Below are positions 45,201 through 55,941 of a stretch of 64,000 bases of DNA, piece by piece (positions within the stretch are counted from its first letter, which is position 1; each line of letters starts with the position of its first letter). Origin of the DNA: Spongilla lacustris (taxonomy: Eukaryota; Porifera; Demospongiae; Spongillida; Spongillidae); NCBI GenBank assembly GCA_949361645.1, contig OX442415.1, positions 12,723,241-12,787,240 of the forward strand, given 5' to 3'. Both the position numbers and the translations under genes were made by a program. The notes beneath the pieces are model-generated. The model was not told where the DNA came from and made no database searches. It worked only from the letters and a program-made list of their open reading frames with translations.

Positions 45201-45548
45201 AGTAGTGATACAGCAACATTTCATGGACTAACTCACCTTATCCTCATTGTTCATCTCAATCCCAGGTGTGGTAATGAGAAGTATCCATGAAATATTGCTG
45301 CATGAACTTATAGTTGCAAGGCTATGTTTATAACATTGCAGGACCCAATACAAGTACATATTGACATGTGTGTACATGTGTGCATACATGTGCATACATG
45401 TATATGACTGTTGTGCAACTTGTACCCACTCCAGTTAGGTGATACCCCATTGGAATTTGCTGCAAGGAAAGGTCATACTACTTTTGTTGAACATCTCCTT
45501 TCCACTCCTGGTATTGATGTGGATACTGTATTCAATAAAATTTTCTAG
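39226..45548 (+). CDS. Ankyrin-repeat protein gene A, 9 exons, apparently intact (301 aa)
   Basis: Exons: 39226-39285, 40770-40883, 41896-41997, 42214-42315, 42749-42850, 43286-43390, 44160-44261, 44787-44891, 45435-45548. Every exon is a multiple of three and every intron is phase 0. The product is a 20-residue leader, an N-terminal helical cap, then seven ankyrin repeats of 34-35 residues, one per exon, with the signatures TPLHLAA and CVEHLLSTPGID. I see no signal peptide, membrane segment or other domain. Such a protein would act as a binding scaffold; the partner is unknown. AATAAA falls in the last exon near the stop. Two further copies lie downstream and a worn one upstream. Extra exons in the larger introns cannot be excluded. 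Confidence 0.8.
40770..40883 (+). CDS. Ankyrin gene A exon 2, N-terminal cap
   Basis: After ttggtttctaaacag: KLQDTARRGDIGDAAQRGDT then NEVKSLLKSGVSINVTNK and gtgagc. The same exon is found at 48027 and 58825 with its flanks, which confirms the gene family. Confidence 0.82.
41896..41997 (+). CDS. Ankyrin gene A exon 3
   Basis: DGYSPLHLAAKGGHTNCVEF then LLSTPGIDVNLKDK; 102 bp, acceptor ctccag, donor gttggt. Confidence 0.85.
42214..42315 (+). CDS. Ankyrin gene A exon 4
   Basis: DGNSPLHLAAVKGRTTCVEH then LLSTPGIDVNNNRK; 102 bp, acceptor ctcccag, donor gtgagt. Confidence 0.85.
42749..42850 (+). CDS. Ankyrin gene A exon 5
   Basis: DGYTPLHLSTRKGHTTCVEH then LLSTPGIKVNVRIA; 102 bp, acceptor ctgcag, donor gtgagt. 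Confidence 0.85.
43286..43390 (+). CDS. Ankyrin gene A exon 6
   Basis: RGGLAPLHLAASEGHTTCLE then CLLSAPGIDVNIKGT; 105 bp, acceptor ctccag, donor gtgagt. The exon at 56349 in the broken copy is its direct counterpart. Confidence 0.85.
44160..44261 (+). CDS. Ankyrin gene A exon 7
   Basis: YGDTPLHYAAKGGHTMCVER then LLSTPGINVNIKDK; 102 bp, acceptor ctccag, donor gtgagt. Confidence 0.85.
44787..44891 (+). CDS. Ankyrin gene A exon 8
   Basis: WDGDTPLHVAVQGDHITCAE then RLLSTPGIDINIKNK; 105 bp, acceptor atacag, donor gttagt. Confidence 0.82.
45435..45548 (+). CDS. Ankyrin gene A exon 9, terminal
   Basis: LGDTPLEFAARKGHTTFVEH then LLSTPGIDVDTVFNKIF and TAG. Its ending DVDTVF recurs in the terminal exon of gene C (61811), showing both genes share the same 3' end. 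Confidence 0.82.
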   Translation, partial: LGDTPLEFAARKGHTTFVEHLLSTPGIDVDTVFNKIF

Positions 45549-48026
45549 TTTGTTGAAAATTAATTTTGCTGTTCATTATCATTATTGATTATTGGCAACT
45601 CTTAACTTAATATGTCATATGGGGGGAGGGTCATCACTCACTGGAGATGGTGGGATTCCTCATGTCTGCCTTACACCAAATAAAGACATTACTCTTCTAC
45701 AACTTGCAATATACCTCATCATCCAACACCCAACGTATGAATGCTGTCAGCAATACCTTGGAGCAAAAGGTTCAGTCTTAGCCTTTATTATCTGAAAGCT
45801 TTCACCACAGTTTCACATGTGGCTAGCTCAACAAATTTGATGAGTACATTCAAGAGCTAAGTCCAGTGATATCATCTATCATCAACTGAGTATTTCAACT
45901 TCCTTTTTCAAACATTCTATTTCCTTCATGTAACAGTCCAGGTAATTAAACATGCTCAGCTATACCTACAGACAGTTGCTACAAAAGTTACGAAAAGCAA
46001 CATCAGCCCAATGATGTGTGGGGAAATGCCCCATTTAAAAACAAGTGGAATGGATTAATAAATATTGCATGCATAATAAGTACATACATGTGCGTGTAAT
46101 AGCAAGGAAATCCATATGAAGCAGCGTATTTGTGTATGTGCATGCATGTAGTACTTAATGCTGTTTCAACAATCCCTTGAATCCATATATCCCTAAAGGG
46201 GGAAAAAAACATGGTTATTATGTTCATTTGAGAGGCATCCTGAAGTGACATAGTAAGTAACTGATGATGGCTAGAGGAGGACCAGTTGTGAGTAATCTGT
46301 TGTGCCATTTCACCCACTAGGTCCGTGGCAAGATAACTAAACTGGAGTCGACATGGTTTAACAATCAACAGTATTGCAAGAGGTAAATTTTAGTGTTAGC
46401 TGTGAAATCATCACATTTTATTTTTACACACAAATCTTTGTCTTAAAAGTGACTGGCGCACATAATTGTATTGTAGTCATTCCCTAATTGAACATTATTA
46501 ATTAAATAAACTAAGGAGGCTGCCTTACTAAGCTGTGGAATTTATCCATCTGCAACCAACCTATTGGAAGATGTACTTGTGTGTACACCAGACACATGTA
46601 TTCATCTACAGTGTACCTGTTATGGAGATGGCAGTATAATTCAATTTCTGAACGGTCTATTTGCAAAGTTTATGGCCTCTGCACTATATGTGTATATGCG
46701 CATGTATATTACCTTTCGTCCTTATGAAAAGTTCTACTTGAACCTCTATGCTGAAATGTAGACCCGACAAAGATGCTAAATGTGGGATGCCGGTGCAGTT
46801 GTGGAAGGACATGTATTGAGGGGCAGGTGTGAAAGGGATATTACTTACTCAGGTATGTAATGCACTATTGTCGGTGCCCTCTGCTGCTACGGGAAAACAT
46901 CATAATTGCATAGCAACTTACATATAAAAGTGCTACCAACCGAAAAGCACTATCTTCACAAAGAAACTTATGGTAATAAAATCACATCAATATGTAAAAG
47001 TACAACTAAACTGTCTGTTTTTTTCAAGTCAAAGAAATTGATAAGGGTAAAGTCTGAATTTAAAATCACATCACATCAATGCACATGTCTGAGAAATAAA
47101 ATCTATACCTATGAAAGTCTGCTGAGACTATGATGTACAGAACGTCTGAAATGCTGACTTTTAATATTCACTGTTCAAATGTTATTCTGGTTGCAGTTAG
47201 AATATGTTAATATTTATTTATCTATTCTAATTCCAATCTTCTGTATATGCAATGTTACATTTGTCCACTTCAATGGGCTGTGACATAGCACAGCATTAGC
47301 AGGTGTTCACAAGCCTTCATTAGGAAACTCATAACAAGTTGCGCAATTGCTTGCCAACTGCCATAGCAGGAGATAGTAGTTAAAGTTATCATCCAAACGA
47401 ACAAGATTGAACACACATGTACACATGCCACACACATGTATGCACACACATGTATAGACATGCACATGTATACATGCCACACACATCTATGCACACACAT
47501 ATATACACATGCACATGTACACAAATGTACAGTACACACACATGTACACTTACATGCACACACGCAGGAACACAAACACACACACACCATGCACATGCAA
47601 GTACAATGTACACACACATGTATCTGTGAATGTCATTTATATTTGGAAAACAACAAAAACAAACTACTGTCACATAATATTGCATTTATATTGCCTACCA
47701 TGAAGTATATTTCCCCACACCCAACTACATGTAGTTTCTAAAAATGCCTGCATAATTATAATATGGCTTATATAAATTGTATACAAAAGTTTAAATAGTT
47801 CTCAGTTTACACTGCTAAACATTTATGATGGGGTCCGAGGAAACGGATCGCTCTTTCCCTCCTGTTGTTGTGTCCAGCCAAGAGCTTATATGTGCCTCGG
47901 TTTGACTGCACAGCCCAGCAGTCAGTGAAAGCACCATCTCGATCTCAGGTGCACTGTTCACATAAATAGATTCCAGACCAGTACGTGCTTATGTGGAGTA
48001 TTTTTCTCTCCATTGGTTTCTCACAG
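45549..48026. other. Intergenic stretch between ankyrin genes A and B
   Basis: No exon could be supported. It has a CA/CATGTA-rich microsatellite at about 47405-47625. A block near 47825-47900 contains the complement of ggaaagagcgatcc, which is found in intron 1 of gene A (about 39615); both may be worn copies of one short repeat. A first exon for gene B was not found here. Confidence 0.5.
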
Positions 48027-48134
48027 AAGCTCCATGATGCTGCACAGGGACTCGGTGATGCCACACAGAGAGGTGATATTAATGAAGTAGCGAGGTTGCT
48101 CAAAAGTGAATCATTGGTAAATGTAATCAATAAG
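48027..48134 (+). pseudogene. Ankyrin gene B, N-terminal cap exon
   Basis: The acceptor ttggtttctcacag is followed by KLHDAAQGLGDATQRGDINE then VARLLKSESLVNVINK and gtgagc. The exon itself is open and well kept, but the rest of this gene is dispersed. The intron sequence after it (caggttgaggctggg, about 48399) stops near 48455, where unrelated DNA begins. The next recognisable family exon is 7.7 kb away and damaged. Confidence 0.72.
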
Positions 48135-48771
48135 GTGAGCCACATAAAAATATGTATCATGACAATTTGCAGTAATGTATCAATAATACAGCTGCAGTGC
48201 ACATTTAGGTCGAAAGGGGGTCTATGATCAAGCGATTACATAATCATAGTCAACTGTCATGTGGTGCTTGCATTATTTAGATGATGATTGAGATGGCTTA
48301 TTGCCTTCTACCATTGTGCCCAAGCAATCTGAAGGTATCTATTGACGTGCCCTCAGTGGTGATGCAATGGCAACCCCAATCTTTTTATACTTATCCCACA
48401 GGTTGAGGCTGGGACCAATACCTGACCCATGCACTTGGCCACCATGCTACCAGTGAGGGGTGCATATGTTCTGTGCAGGTGGGGTGTCCGCTTTCGGCCA
48501 ATTCAACCACTGGGGTCGGTGCATGGGGTGCTGTCCGCTTAAAACTGTAGAAAATGCGCTGTAACATAGCATAATTGCGTATAGTTCAATGCAGATACAT
48601 GTACAATATTTAGTAAATGTGACATGAAATACTTGCTTCGATTCCAGACTTTCCTTTACCTGCATGGTTATTGAACGGCACAAACATATGGACTGCATGG
48701 GGGACATAAGCACAATTCTTATGATCCTATACGGGGGGGGGGGGGGGGGGGGGGGGCCAGAAAAACTGTAT

Positions 48772-50081
48772 CAGGGGCGGATCCAGGAATTCCGGAAGGG
48801 GGGGTCTAAGATTAAATTCATGAAGGGGGAGGGCACGGGAGGGGGCGCGCCCCCTCCCGTGGCGGGGTCTGGGGCGAAGCCCCAGCCGCTTTTTAAGTTT
48901 TCCATTTATTTAGCATGAAAATTAAAGCACTTTTCATAATGATACGGTACCAAAACAACTTAATTTGATAGCATCAAGTGCAACCTAATTTAAGCACACA
49001 ATATACGCTATATTCTGAAAAAGGATTAATTAATAAAAGTCTGCGTGGATGACGACGAGAAAACTCTTCAACCACCGCATCTGGATTCAGCTCTATATAT
49101 CTACGAATAAGCATCAATGCCAAACCGTTTAATCTTTCATTACCCATCGTGCTTCGAAGTGACGTCTTCATAAGTTTTAGCATGCTGATTGACCTCTCAC
49201 ACTCACAACTAGTTACTGGCAGAGTAGCCGTAATGACAAGGAGTATGTAAATGTAATCCTTGTCAACAAAAATAAGAGTCTTTGTAGTCGTATCTAGCTC
49301 TTTTGCTTTGATGGATTCACTTTTCCATTTCATTCGCCATAAATCCAGCTCAGTATGTAATGCCTTAGCTGATGGAAGGTCATCTTTATATAGCTCTAAA
49401 CCATCTTTGCTTTGAAATGACTTGGCTTAAGCTGAACAGAGGAGCTGACCAATTCAGAAGGCAGAATTTGTACTAATTCTACAATAATGCCTGCTGTCCT
49501 TCTTCAAAACGATTGTCCAGTCCAGTAATGAAATGGTCAAGCATTGGAATAGTTAATGTTCGTTGGTAATACTTGCTAGCATTAGCCGCAGGTGTATTTG
49601 ACCGATGGAGTTGGTAGCTTGCAATTCGAGGATAAGACTCTTCAATTCCAACACTGTGAGCCAGTGCAACTGCATCTGAATAAACAATTTCGTGAAACTT
49701 TTCACTACCACATCGAGCTTCCTTAAGTGCAGCCTTAACTATTGATAAATTGCGGTAGGCATGAACAACATCAATAGAAATGAAATACACATGCATATAT
49801 ATATATACAGTCGAGTGTTTAATATTATATACTTGTCAGACAGTACTTTAGTTTGCTTATATCTACCTGTTTCCTGAGAAAAAGGACCTGAGATCCATTG
49901 CATTGACACGCTTACATCCTGTAGCACAGCTCGCACCTTTCGATCGCTTCATTTCGCGGTAAGACTCAATTAACCACGCGTGCGTCACAATCTAATGACT
50001 TGGAGCCAAGGGGGGGGTCTTTAGACCCCAAAGACCCCCCCCCCCCCCCCCCACCCCCCCCCCCCCCTGAATCCGCCCCTG
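48772..50081 (-). mobile_element. hAT-like element with 5-bp target duplication, 1310 bp, inserted in the fold-back
   Basis: Ends caggggcggatccagg and the complement of gaatccgcccctg. tgtat is duplicated at 48767-48771 and 50082-50086. Removing it restores ctgtatggacccc, which matches the other arm of the fold-back element (attgtatggacccc). It shares the subterminal gggtctgggg/gcgaagccccagccg block with the copies at 25352 and 53467, and it still carries transposase remnants on the minus strand. Confidence 0.92.
48974..49936 (-). pseudogene. hAT transposase remnant
   Basis: Two minus-strand frames remain. The C-terminal one (49333-48974) has the hAT dimerisation signature with TSCECERSISMLKLMKTSLR followed by RLNGLALMLIRRYI. 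The upstream one (49796-49479) has a middle segment ending LDHFITGLDNRFEEGQQ. They are in different frames, and the N-terminal zinc finger and most of the catalytic domain are gone. Without a complete enzyme this copy cannot move itself, but it assigns the whole 5-bp-duplication family to hAT. Confidence 0.85.
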
Positions 50082-51231
50082 TGTATGGACCCCATCGTCC
50101 AACATTGTAGAGCTTAACGAGAGGATTACGAATCTGCTTTCAAAAAAAAAATCGGACGTAAAAGAAAAAAAGATACAAGGGGTCAAAAAAGGGGGGCGTA
50201 GGGGTACCACCCTACGCCCATTACATTTTCACGTGTTTTTGTTGTTTCGTTTCGGATTTACACGGGAGTAGCATTGATATATTCCTCCCAGCTAAAAAAC
50301 CTCACTGCGATCTCACACATAATCGCTAGACACTTGTAAAACGGGCAGTTACGTATTTAACATTTAACCCCCTAGTGGTTACTTCCTATTTGAGTTAGCA
50401 ATTGGAGATAACCACTAGGGGGTTAAACGTTAAATCTCTCACTGACGGTTTTACAAGTGTCTAGCGATTATGTGTGGGATCTCAGTGAAGTTCTTTAGCT
50501 GGGAGGAATGTATCAATGCTACTCTCGTGTAAATCCGAAACGAAACAAAAAAGATACAAAATCACGTGAAAATGTAATGGGCGTAGGGTGGTACTCCCTA
50601 CGCCCCCCCTTTTTTGATCCCTTGTATCTTTTTTCTTTTACGTCCGATTTTTATTTTTAAGGCAGATTCGTAATCCTCTCGTTAAGCTCTGCAAAGTTGG
50701 ATGATGGGGTCCATACAATTTTTCTTGCCCCCCCCCCCCCCCCCCCCCCCTCTTCGATCCTATAGGCTATAATGCTACTTCATTACATTCACGAATAATA
50801 TCATAAAAACATGTACATCTCATGAAACCTTTATACACATGTTGAAAGTATATGTAAAATGAATTCAAGGACGGATGAAGGATTTGAGTCAAATTCAAGC
50901 TTGGATGCAAATGGGTCTTAAGTCCACGTCCATATCATAATGAATATGGAGGAGAGCAAGGCTGGAAACAGGGCCGGCGTTAGATGTTTGGCGGCCCCAG
51001 GCAAAACGGTTCTTGGTGGCCCCTCCATCTTAGCTCGAGGGTGCATTCTCCAGTTTTGAACTTAACTCCTTCCGATATCATTCCACCACGCGTAGCTAGT
51101 TTGTTTCGAACACAGCGCGCACATGCGTGTAATCATTTATAATCTTTAATGAAGAATTACCTTAATCTTATGCATGAAAACTAGCGTTAACGGCTGAAAA
51201 CGAATCAACTGATAAATGTACTAGTATAGCA

Positions 51232-51385
51232 GGGGCGGATGCAGGATTTCGGGGCGAGGATGGGGGTGATGCGACAGGCAAGGATACCTGGATACGCCTT
51301 CTCACAGCAAGGATGTCCGGATATGGGCCGTTGGGGCCTAGGGCGGAGCCCCAGCCGCTTTGCAACTTTTGATTGAACATGAAGT
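51232..51385. mobile_element. Left-end relic of the 5-bp hAT family
   Basis: caggggcggatgcagg at about 51232, followed by ggcggagccccagccgc and ttgaacatgaag, matches the left-end block of the elements at 25352, 48772 and 53467. No right end or target duplication was found, so the copy is truncated. Confidence 0.65.
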
Positions 51386-51801
51386 TTAATGTTCAATCAC
51401 ACATGCAGTGATTTTACAGAGCTAGGATTAAAAAAAAAAATCCTTTATAAAATCAAAACTTGATTTTCCAAACTTTCCTGTAGTCTTGGCGGTGGTATAC
51501 TCCAGCCGCCCCGCTCCACCAGTCCAAGGATGCTGCACTTTCATGTTCAATCCAAATCAAAGCTAAATCTTCAAGCCTATCTTGTGAGTATCTTCCGTAA
51601 TTGATGGATGCAGAAAAGTCTTTACAAGCTATAAGCTCCGTTCTGCAGCTGGTGCAACTCAGCAACTGTAGTGGAAGCTGTCAATAAAATGCGCACCATA
51701 CATAGTTAATTCGGATATGAATAATTAAGTAGCAACAGTTTGGCGGCCCTTCTGACCGGCGGCCCTAGGCATTTACCTAGTCTGTCTAGCGCTAACGCCG
51801 G

Positions 51802-52800
51802 TGTGGGAGGGTGGATTGTCCCCCCGTGCAGAATGTCCCCCCGAACATTCTGCACTAGGGCAAGCTGTCCCCCCCCTAGGGTGAAATGTCCCCCCCCCCC
51901 CCCCCACACACACACACACACACACACACTAGGGCAAACTGTCCCCCCTAGAGTGAAATGTCCCCCCCCCCCCCCACACACACACACACACAGACACTAG
52001 GACACAATGTCCTACCTATAGGATAACAAAAGAAACAGCGATAAACGTCCAACAGGCTTGTTTTAACAAAACACCGTCCTTATATATAGCGTAAACACCA
52101 TCCTGCCCGGATTGTGTGTCCAAGATGGGAATACATATGGTTCTACCCTGGTTCTGTCGAACAAAAAACATGTCGAAGCAATAATTCAATTCATACGTCA
52201 ACATGGGTTTTGTTCGACAAAACCGGGGTAGAGTAATATCTATTCCCACCCTGGACGCTCAATTCCATTAAGGTTTTTACACTATTCCCACCCTCAACGC
52301 AGGATGCATGGTTTTTAAGCTATTTATAGGATGGGTTTTAGTCTGGGTACCCGGTTGTACTATCAACAAATTATGTTTGTGAGTATTGGTTTCAATGAGC
52401 ATTTCAAGCGGCGGAACGACATGCAGCTTTGGCGACGGATAGGAGCTACTGAGTAATGGCGTCAAAGCGATCCCGTGTACTGCCGTTGTGCGATACGGTA
52501 GCCGTGTACACTGCAAGTCCATATTAGGATTGCAATAAAAGTTTCCCAGCCTTGTCATAGATGAAATAAAATGTTATGAGGGGGGACATTTTACCCTGGA
52601 GGGGGACAGTTTGCCCTAGTGTAGATTGTCCGGGGGACATTGTACACTAGTGCAGAATGTCCGGGGGGACATTGCGGTACACTAGTGCAGAATGTCCGGG
52701 GGGACATTGTACACTAGTGCAGAATGTCCGGGGGACATTGTACACTAGTGCAAAACGTCCGGGGGGACAAATCTTAGGGGGGACATTGGGCACTAAGACA
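51802..52800. mobile_element. 999-bp element with CCGG duplication and gtcccccc arms
   Basis: CCGG at 51798-51801 and 52801-52804 flanks an insert that begins tgtgggag and ends ctaagaca. Its arms are inverted versions of a repeated phrase: attgtcccccc, gtgcagaatgtcc and cactagggcaa on the left; the complements on the right. The right arm repeats ggggacattgtacactagtg about four times (52636-52760). The centre has another inverted pair with ggttctaccctgg facing ccggggtagag. The left arm also holds (CA)n runs. No coding frame was seen. Confidence 0.75.
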
Positions 52801-52804
52801 CCGG

Positions 52805-53022
52805 CCCTGCTGGAGAGACGGTTCTTTCCCATCAAGGCTTTCATGGATCCGTTTCCAACTTTCTGCATGTATACTTTCAATTTTGATTCAACAAATCCTG
52901 TATGCTGGGTCAAGGACACATCCATTTTGCTGAACAAAATTGAGACCCTAGAGAGCTTCTATGGGGAGATCCTCTACGACCAATACATGTTGTACAAACG
53001 TTTCAGAGCCCAGCTTGATTGA
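52805..53022 (+). pseudogene. Unidentified coding-like fragment
   Basis: A frame running into the right side of the 999-bp element reads, beyond it, RRFFPIKAFMDPFPTFCMYT then FNFDSTNPVCWVKD and ends FRAQLD. The composition looks coding rather than random, but I do not recognise the family and no splice sites bound it. It may be a fragment of another mobile element. Confidence 0.35.
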
Positions 53023-53029
53023 CGCTGTT

Positions 53030-53461
53030 TTAGAACGTATAGGATGTTCAAATATTCTCCGGAAGCGCTGATCATTTGTTCTGGGCCATCCCACTTGTGT
53101 AGTTCCCCACCTGCAGCTTCATCCCACACATCCTTCCTCGCCACAGTAACATCAGCACTGCATGGTGTCCAATAAATAGCAAATGGGTCTGTTACCCCAC
53201 CACAGCGCAGGAGTTGATTTTAACACTTGGTATAGTGAGAATTAGTGGTGTATACTGCCTATTGTGTGTCCCTGCCCCCTTTGACACGGTAGCTTTGATT
53301 CTTATCCCTGGGCTTTACATTGTACATACAGACTGATACAGTTCCACCATAGATAATGGAATTACATTATCTATGGTAATTCCATTATCTATGGTTCCAC
53401 GCAATGTAATATGTGACCTCGCTAGCCACACCTAAAGCAATGTCTCTGCCTAAACCCGCGC
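53030..53461 (-). pseudogene. Possible coding fragment on the minus strand
   Basis: At about 53228-53035 the minus strand reads LLRCGGVTDPFAIYWTPCSA then DVTVARKDVWDEAAGGELHK. This is plausible protein sequence with no start, no splice sites and no recognised family. The rest of the interval is non-coding and includes a small palindrome around ataatggaatt at 53353-53394. Confidence 0.3.
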
Positions 53462-53466
53462 CTCTT

Positions 53467-54190
53467 CAGCGGCGGATCCAGGATTTCTGGAAGGGGGGGG
53501 TCTAATAACTATATTCACAAGCGGGGGCGGGTACTACTACTACAGCAAGGGGGTCTGGGGGAGCGCTGTAAGCTCCCCCAGTGGGGCCTGGGGCGAAGCC
53601 CCAGCCGCTTTTTCACTTTTGCGTTCATTTAGCATGAAAATAAGCATACTTTCAAAGTGTATTCAATATTGATAGCTAGCAAGCGCAATATTCGAATTGA
53701 TTAATTATTTAATACGAGAACGTGGATAAAGATAGCGAATAGAAAACTCTACGCAAAGCCATTGTGACCGTATTCTGGTCTAAACGACACACACGTACGT
53801 CAGTTTTACCTTTAATAGTATTATATACCTACTTGATTTAGCTCTACCTGTTTCCTGAGGTAAACTATCTTCTTGATCCCTTACTTCTTGCTCGCACCAT
53901 TCCATCGCGCAGAAGTAATACTAATTAAACACTGCACGCTTGGAGGGCCTTGGCTTTAGACCCCCCCCCACACACACACACACACACATACACTCACACA
54001 CACTTTGGGTCGAATGCTAACTCGCTAATCAGTTCACTTCACTCGCGTTCACTAAACGCTTCGTTTTTCAACTCGTCAATCATGTAATTAATTATTCATA
54101 CGTTAATTTATTCATAACTGGTCGGACCGAGGGGGGGGGGGGGGGGGGGGTCTTTAGACCCCTTAGACCCCCCCCCTGGATCCGCCACTA
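53467..54190. mobile_element. hAT-like element with 5-bp target duplication, 724 bp, non-autonomous
   Basis: ctctt is duplicated at 53462-53466 and 54191-54195. The ends are cagcggcggatccagg and the complement of cctggatccgccacta. The left block with gggtctgggg and gcgaagccccagccgc and the right block tctttagacccc are shared with the elements at 25352 and 48772. There is a G tract at about 54131-54150 and a (CA)n run at about 53970-54000. No transposase remains. Confidence 0.9.
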
Positions 54191-54691
54191 CTCTTCCTCC
54201 TTCTTCCTTCAAGGGATATCTTCTTGAATTCTGCTCTAGTGAGTGAAGACGTGCATGCCTCATGGTCATCAAGCTTTCCTCTGATAGCAAAAAGTTCTGT
54301 TCCTGGGATGTAATTCCAGTATACTAGAGAGGTTTCCTTTGTTCCTCCACTTCCTTCCGTGAGCTGTGCAATATGAAGGCCCTTGTGCGTGCATGGATTT
54401 TCGTACCGCCTTGTGAATGCACTGTAACCTTATCGCTTCTTGCACAGCATCCATCCAGTGTCTTTGCGGCAGCTATATGGCTATTTCTACGTCCTCTTCC
54501 AGAAGGATTAGGAAGCGGGACAGAGCAAATCCGTTAGCCAGATCCTCACAGTCCGGGTATGCGAGCAAAGAGAGGTCTTTCAAATCCTCAGCGACTGCAG
54601 CCCAGTCATCCTCCTTTTTGCATTGATATGCTAGGAGCCGCTCCTGATGCAAGGGTTGTTTAGAGTATAGAGATGGGGTCGAACGGCTCAC
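54191..54691 (-). pseudogene. Ty3/gypsy-like gag fragment
   Basis: Two minus-strand frames in sequence. The first (54691-54473) has RLLAYQCKKEDDWAAVAEDL then LSLLAYPDCEDLANGFALSRF and LLEEDVEIAI. The second (54454-54269) starts MDAVQEAIRLQ. This pattern of AYP-x-AL-x-RFL and LEEDVE is seen in the capsid region of gypsy elements. The hAT-like copy at 53467 ends exactly at its 3' edge, so the insertion may have split a longer relic. Confidence 0.5.
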
Positions 54692-54699
54692 TCAATGCT

Positions 54700-55857
54700 T
54701 CAAGTTTAGGCGGACATTTAGCTCTTTTTTTTTTCAAATTGATTTTTAAACACATGTATTAAGTACGATAAATCGGTCTGATTGTGAATCTGTAATTTAT
54801 AGATTTATATCATGAGCCATTCTTGTACTAAAATCAAGACAAAAACTAATTTCTACCGCACTATTATCTATGGTGGAACTACCGCACTAATTTATTCGTA
54901 AAGTAGACATGTTACGTAACATTTATTAACAATTATGTCATTTATCAATAATGTTTTTCTCACGAGACGCATACATAGCCGATGACATATTACTAATACT
55001 AAGTAAGTAAAAGTAATTGTAGCTCCCGTAAACACAGATTAAACGCGCACCGCAGATGACTTAAAGCCATAGGGATGATGTCGGCTTCGTCCAAAGTGGC
55101 CGGTCCGCAATTACTAGTAGGAGACCGAGTCCCAACATGTCAATCATATATGCTCCGCCATGCATATTTACCCATTCTTTCAATATTGATGCAGCGTCCG
55201 TTGTGCACGTCACGCCACCAGCACTTTTTATGCCAACTTTCTATGCGGCAATTCATTATTGCCATGAAGCGATCATCGCGCGGGCAACATATCGTAAAAG
55301 CAGAGATAATAAAAAGCGATACTTCTTATGATATATCCTATTACATTTATAGTTTCTCTTAGCCCCTTCCGTAGTCAATCATCGACTCAATATGATATGG
55401 GAGATGTAAACGATGAACGGACCGGCAGCGTGGGCGTTTCTCTAGAACCCGTATCTTAAACGTTTATTTCATGTCAAGATATCGAACTTCTTATAGGTTA
55501 ATACATTTACCGTAGTGATCAGGTCGACGGGTCATGCTGCCCTTCCCCATCACTGAGTTACGTTTACAAATTGACAATAACCACAAAGACCCTGCTGCTC
55601 TTCTTCCTCATCGGATGGCTATCACAGTTACAAGCAAGTCTAGTGTCATATGATGAGCACCAAACAATTCTAAACAGCATGGTGGACCCTTCTGTGATGT
55701 CTATAAACTATGTAATAATAACCTGTACTACTTGATGATAACACCTCAAGTCAAAAATGTATGTTTGTCACATCTGCATTCTTATGATTGTGTAACATAT
55801 ATACACATATGCGCCTACTACATGCACCACTTTGTTGGCCGAACTATTGTACTCTGG
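54700..55857. other. Unassigned stretch before the next ankyrin relic
   Basis: AT-rich up to about 55050, then mixed. No exon with both splice signals was seen. From about 55,740 the sequence resembles the intron that precedes ankyrin exons elsewhere (a phrase like ttgttggccgaactattgtac). Confidence 0.4.
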
Positions 55858-55941
55858 GATGGTTATACTCCATTACACCTTGCAGCAAGAGAAGGTCATA
55901 CTACTTGTGTGAAACTTCTCCTTTCTACTCCAGGTATTGAT
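55858..55941 (+). pseudogene. Ankyrin gene B relic exon, splice sites lost
   Basis: DGYTPLHLAAREGHTTCVKL then LLSTPGID is clear, but the acceptor reads actctgg in place of actccag, and the donor region gtgagttgg has become gatttgatttgg. The following intron (gcatgaaatattgctgtatc) is shared with gene C after 60685, so this exon and the one at 60596 are paralogues. Confidence 0.8.

Larger units (their letters stand above)
48732..50755. mobile_element. Long palindromic (fold-back) element with 9-bp target duplication
   Basis: gatcctata occurs at 48723-48731 and 50756-50764, directly outside a G tract on the left and a C tract plus tcttc on the right. Without the hAT-like insertion (48772-50081 plus one target copy) the element is about 709 bp. 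It folds on itself: gtatggaccccatc pairs with gatggggtccatac, then the arms run to a centre near 50400 with only small mismatches. Each arm is over 300 bp. A 9-bp duplication with long inverted arms is typical of Mutator-like elements. No coding frame is present. Confidence 0.85.
50969..52809. mobile_element. Composite: hAT-type MITE with cagggccggc ends, split by later insertions
   Basis: The left end cagggccggcgttag at 50969 pairs with the right end split in two: gctaacgccgg at 51791-51801 and ccggccctg at 52801-52809. Both halves of the body carry tttggcggccc in opposite orientation (about 50978 and 51739). The flanks gctggaaa and gctggaga could be an 8-bp duplication with one change. A third piece at 51233 is the left end of a 5-bp-family element. 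Confidence 0.7.

Noticed and set aside
47270..47685. Cys/Val-rich and His/Thr-rich frames
   Set aside because: They come from a CA/CATGTA microsatellite and show no codon structure.
48972..49333. Host zinc-finger MYM-type gene
   Set aside because: The hAT dimerisation segment lies within inverted ends and an exact target duplication, and the frame is broken, so it is a transposon remnant.
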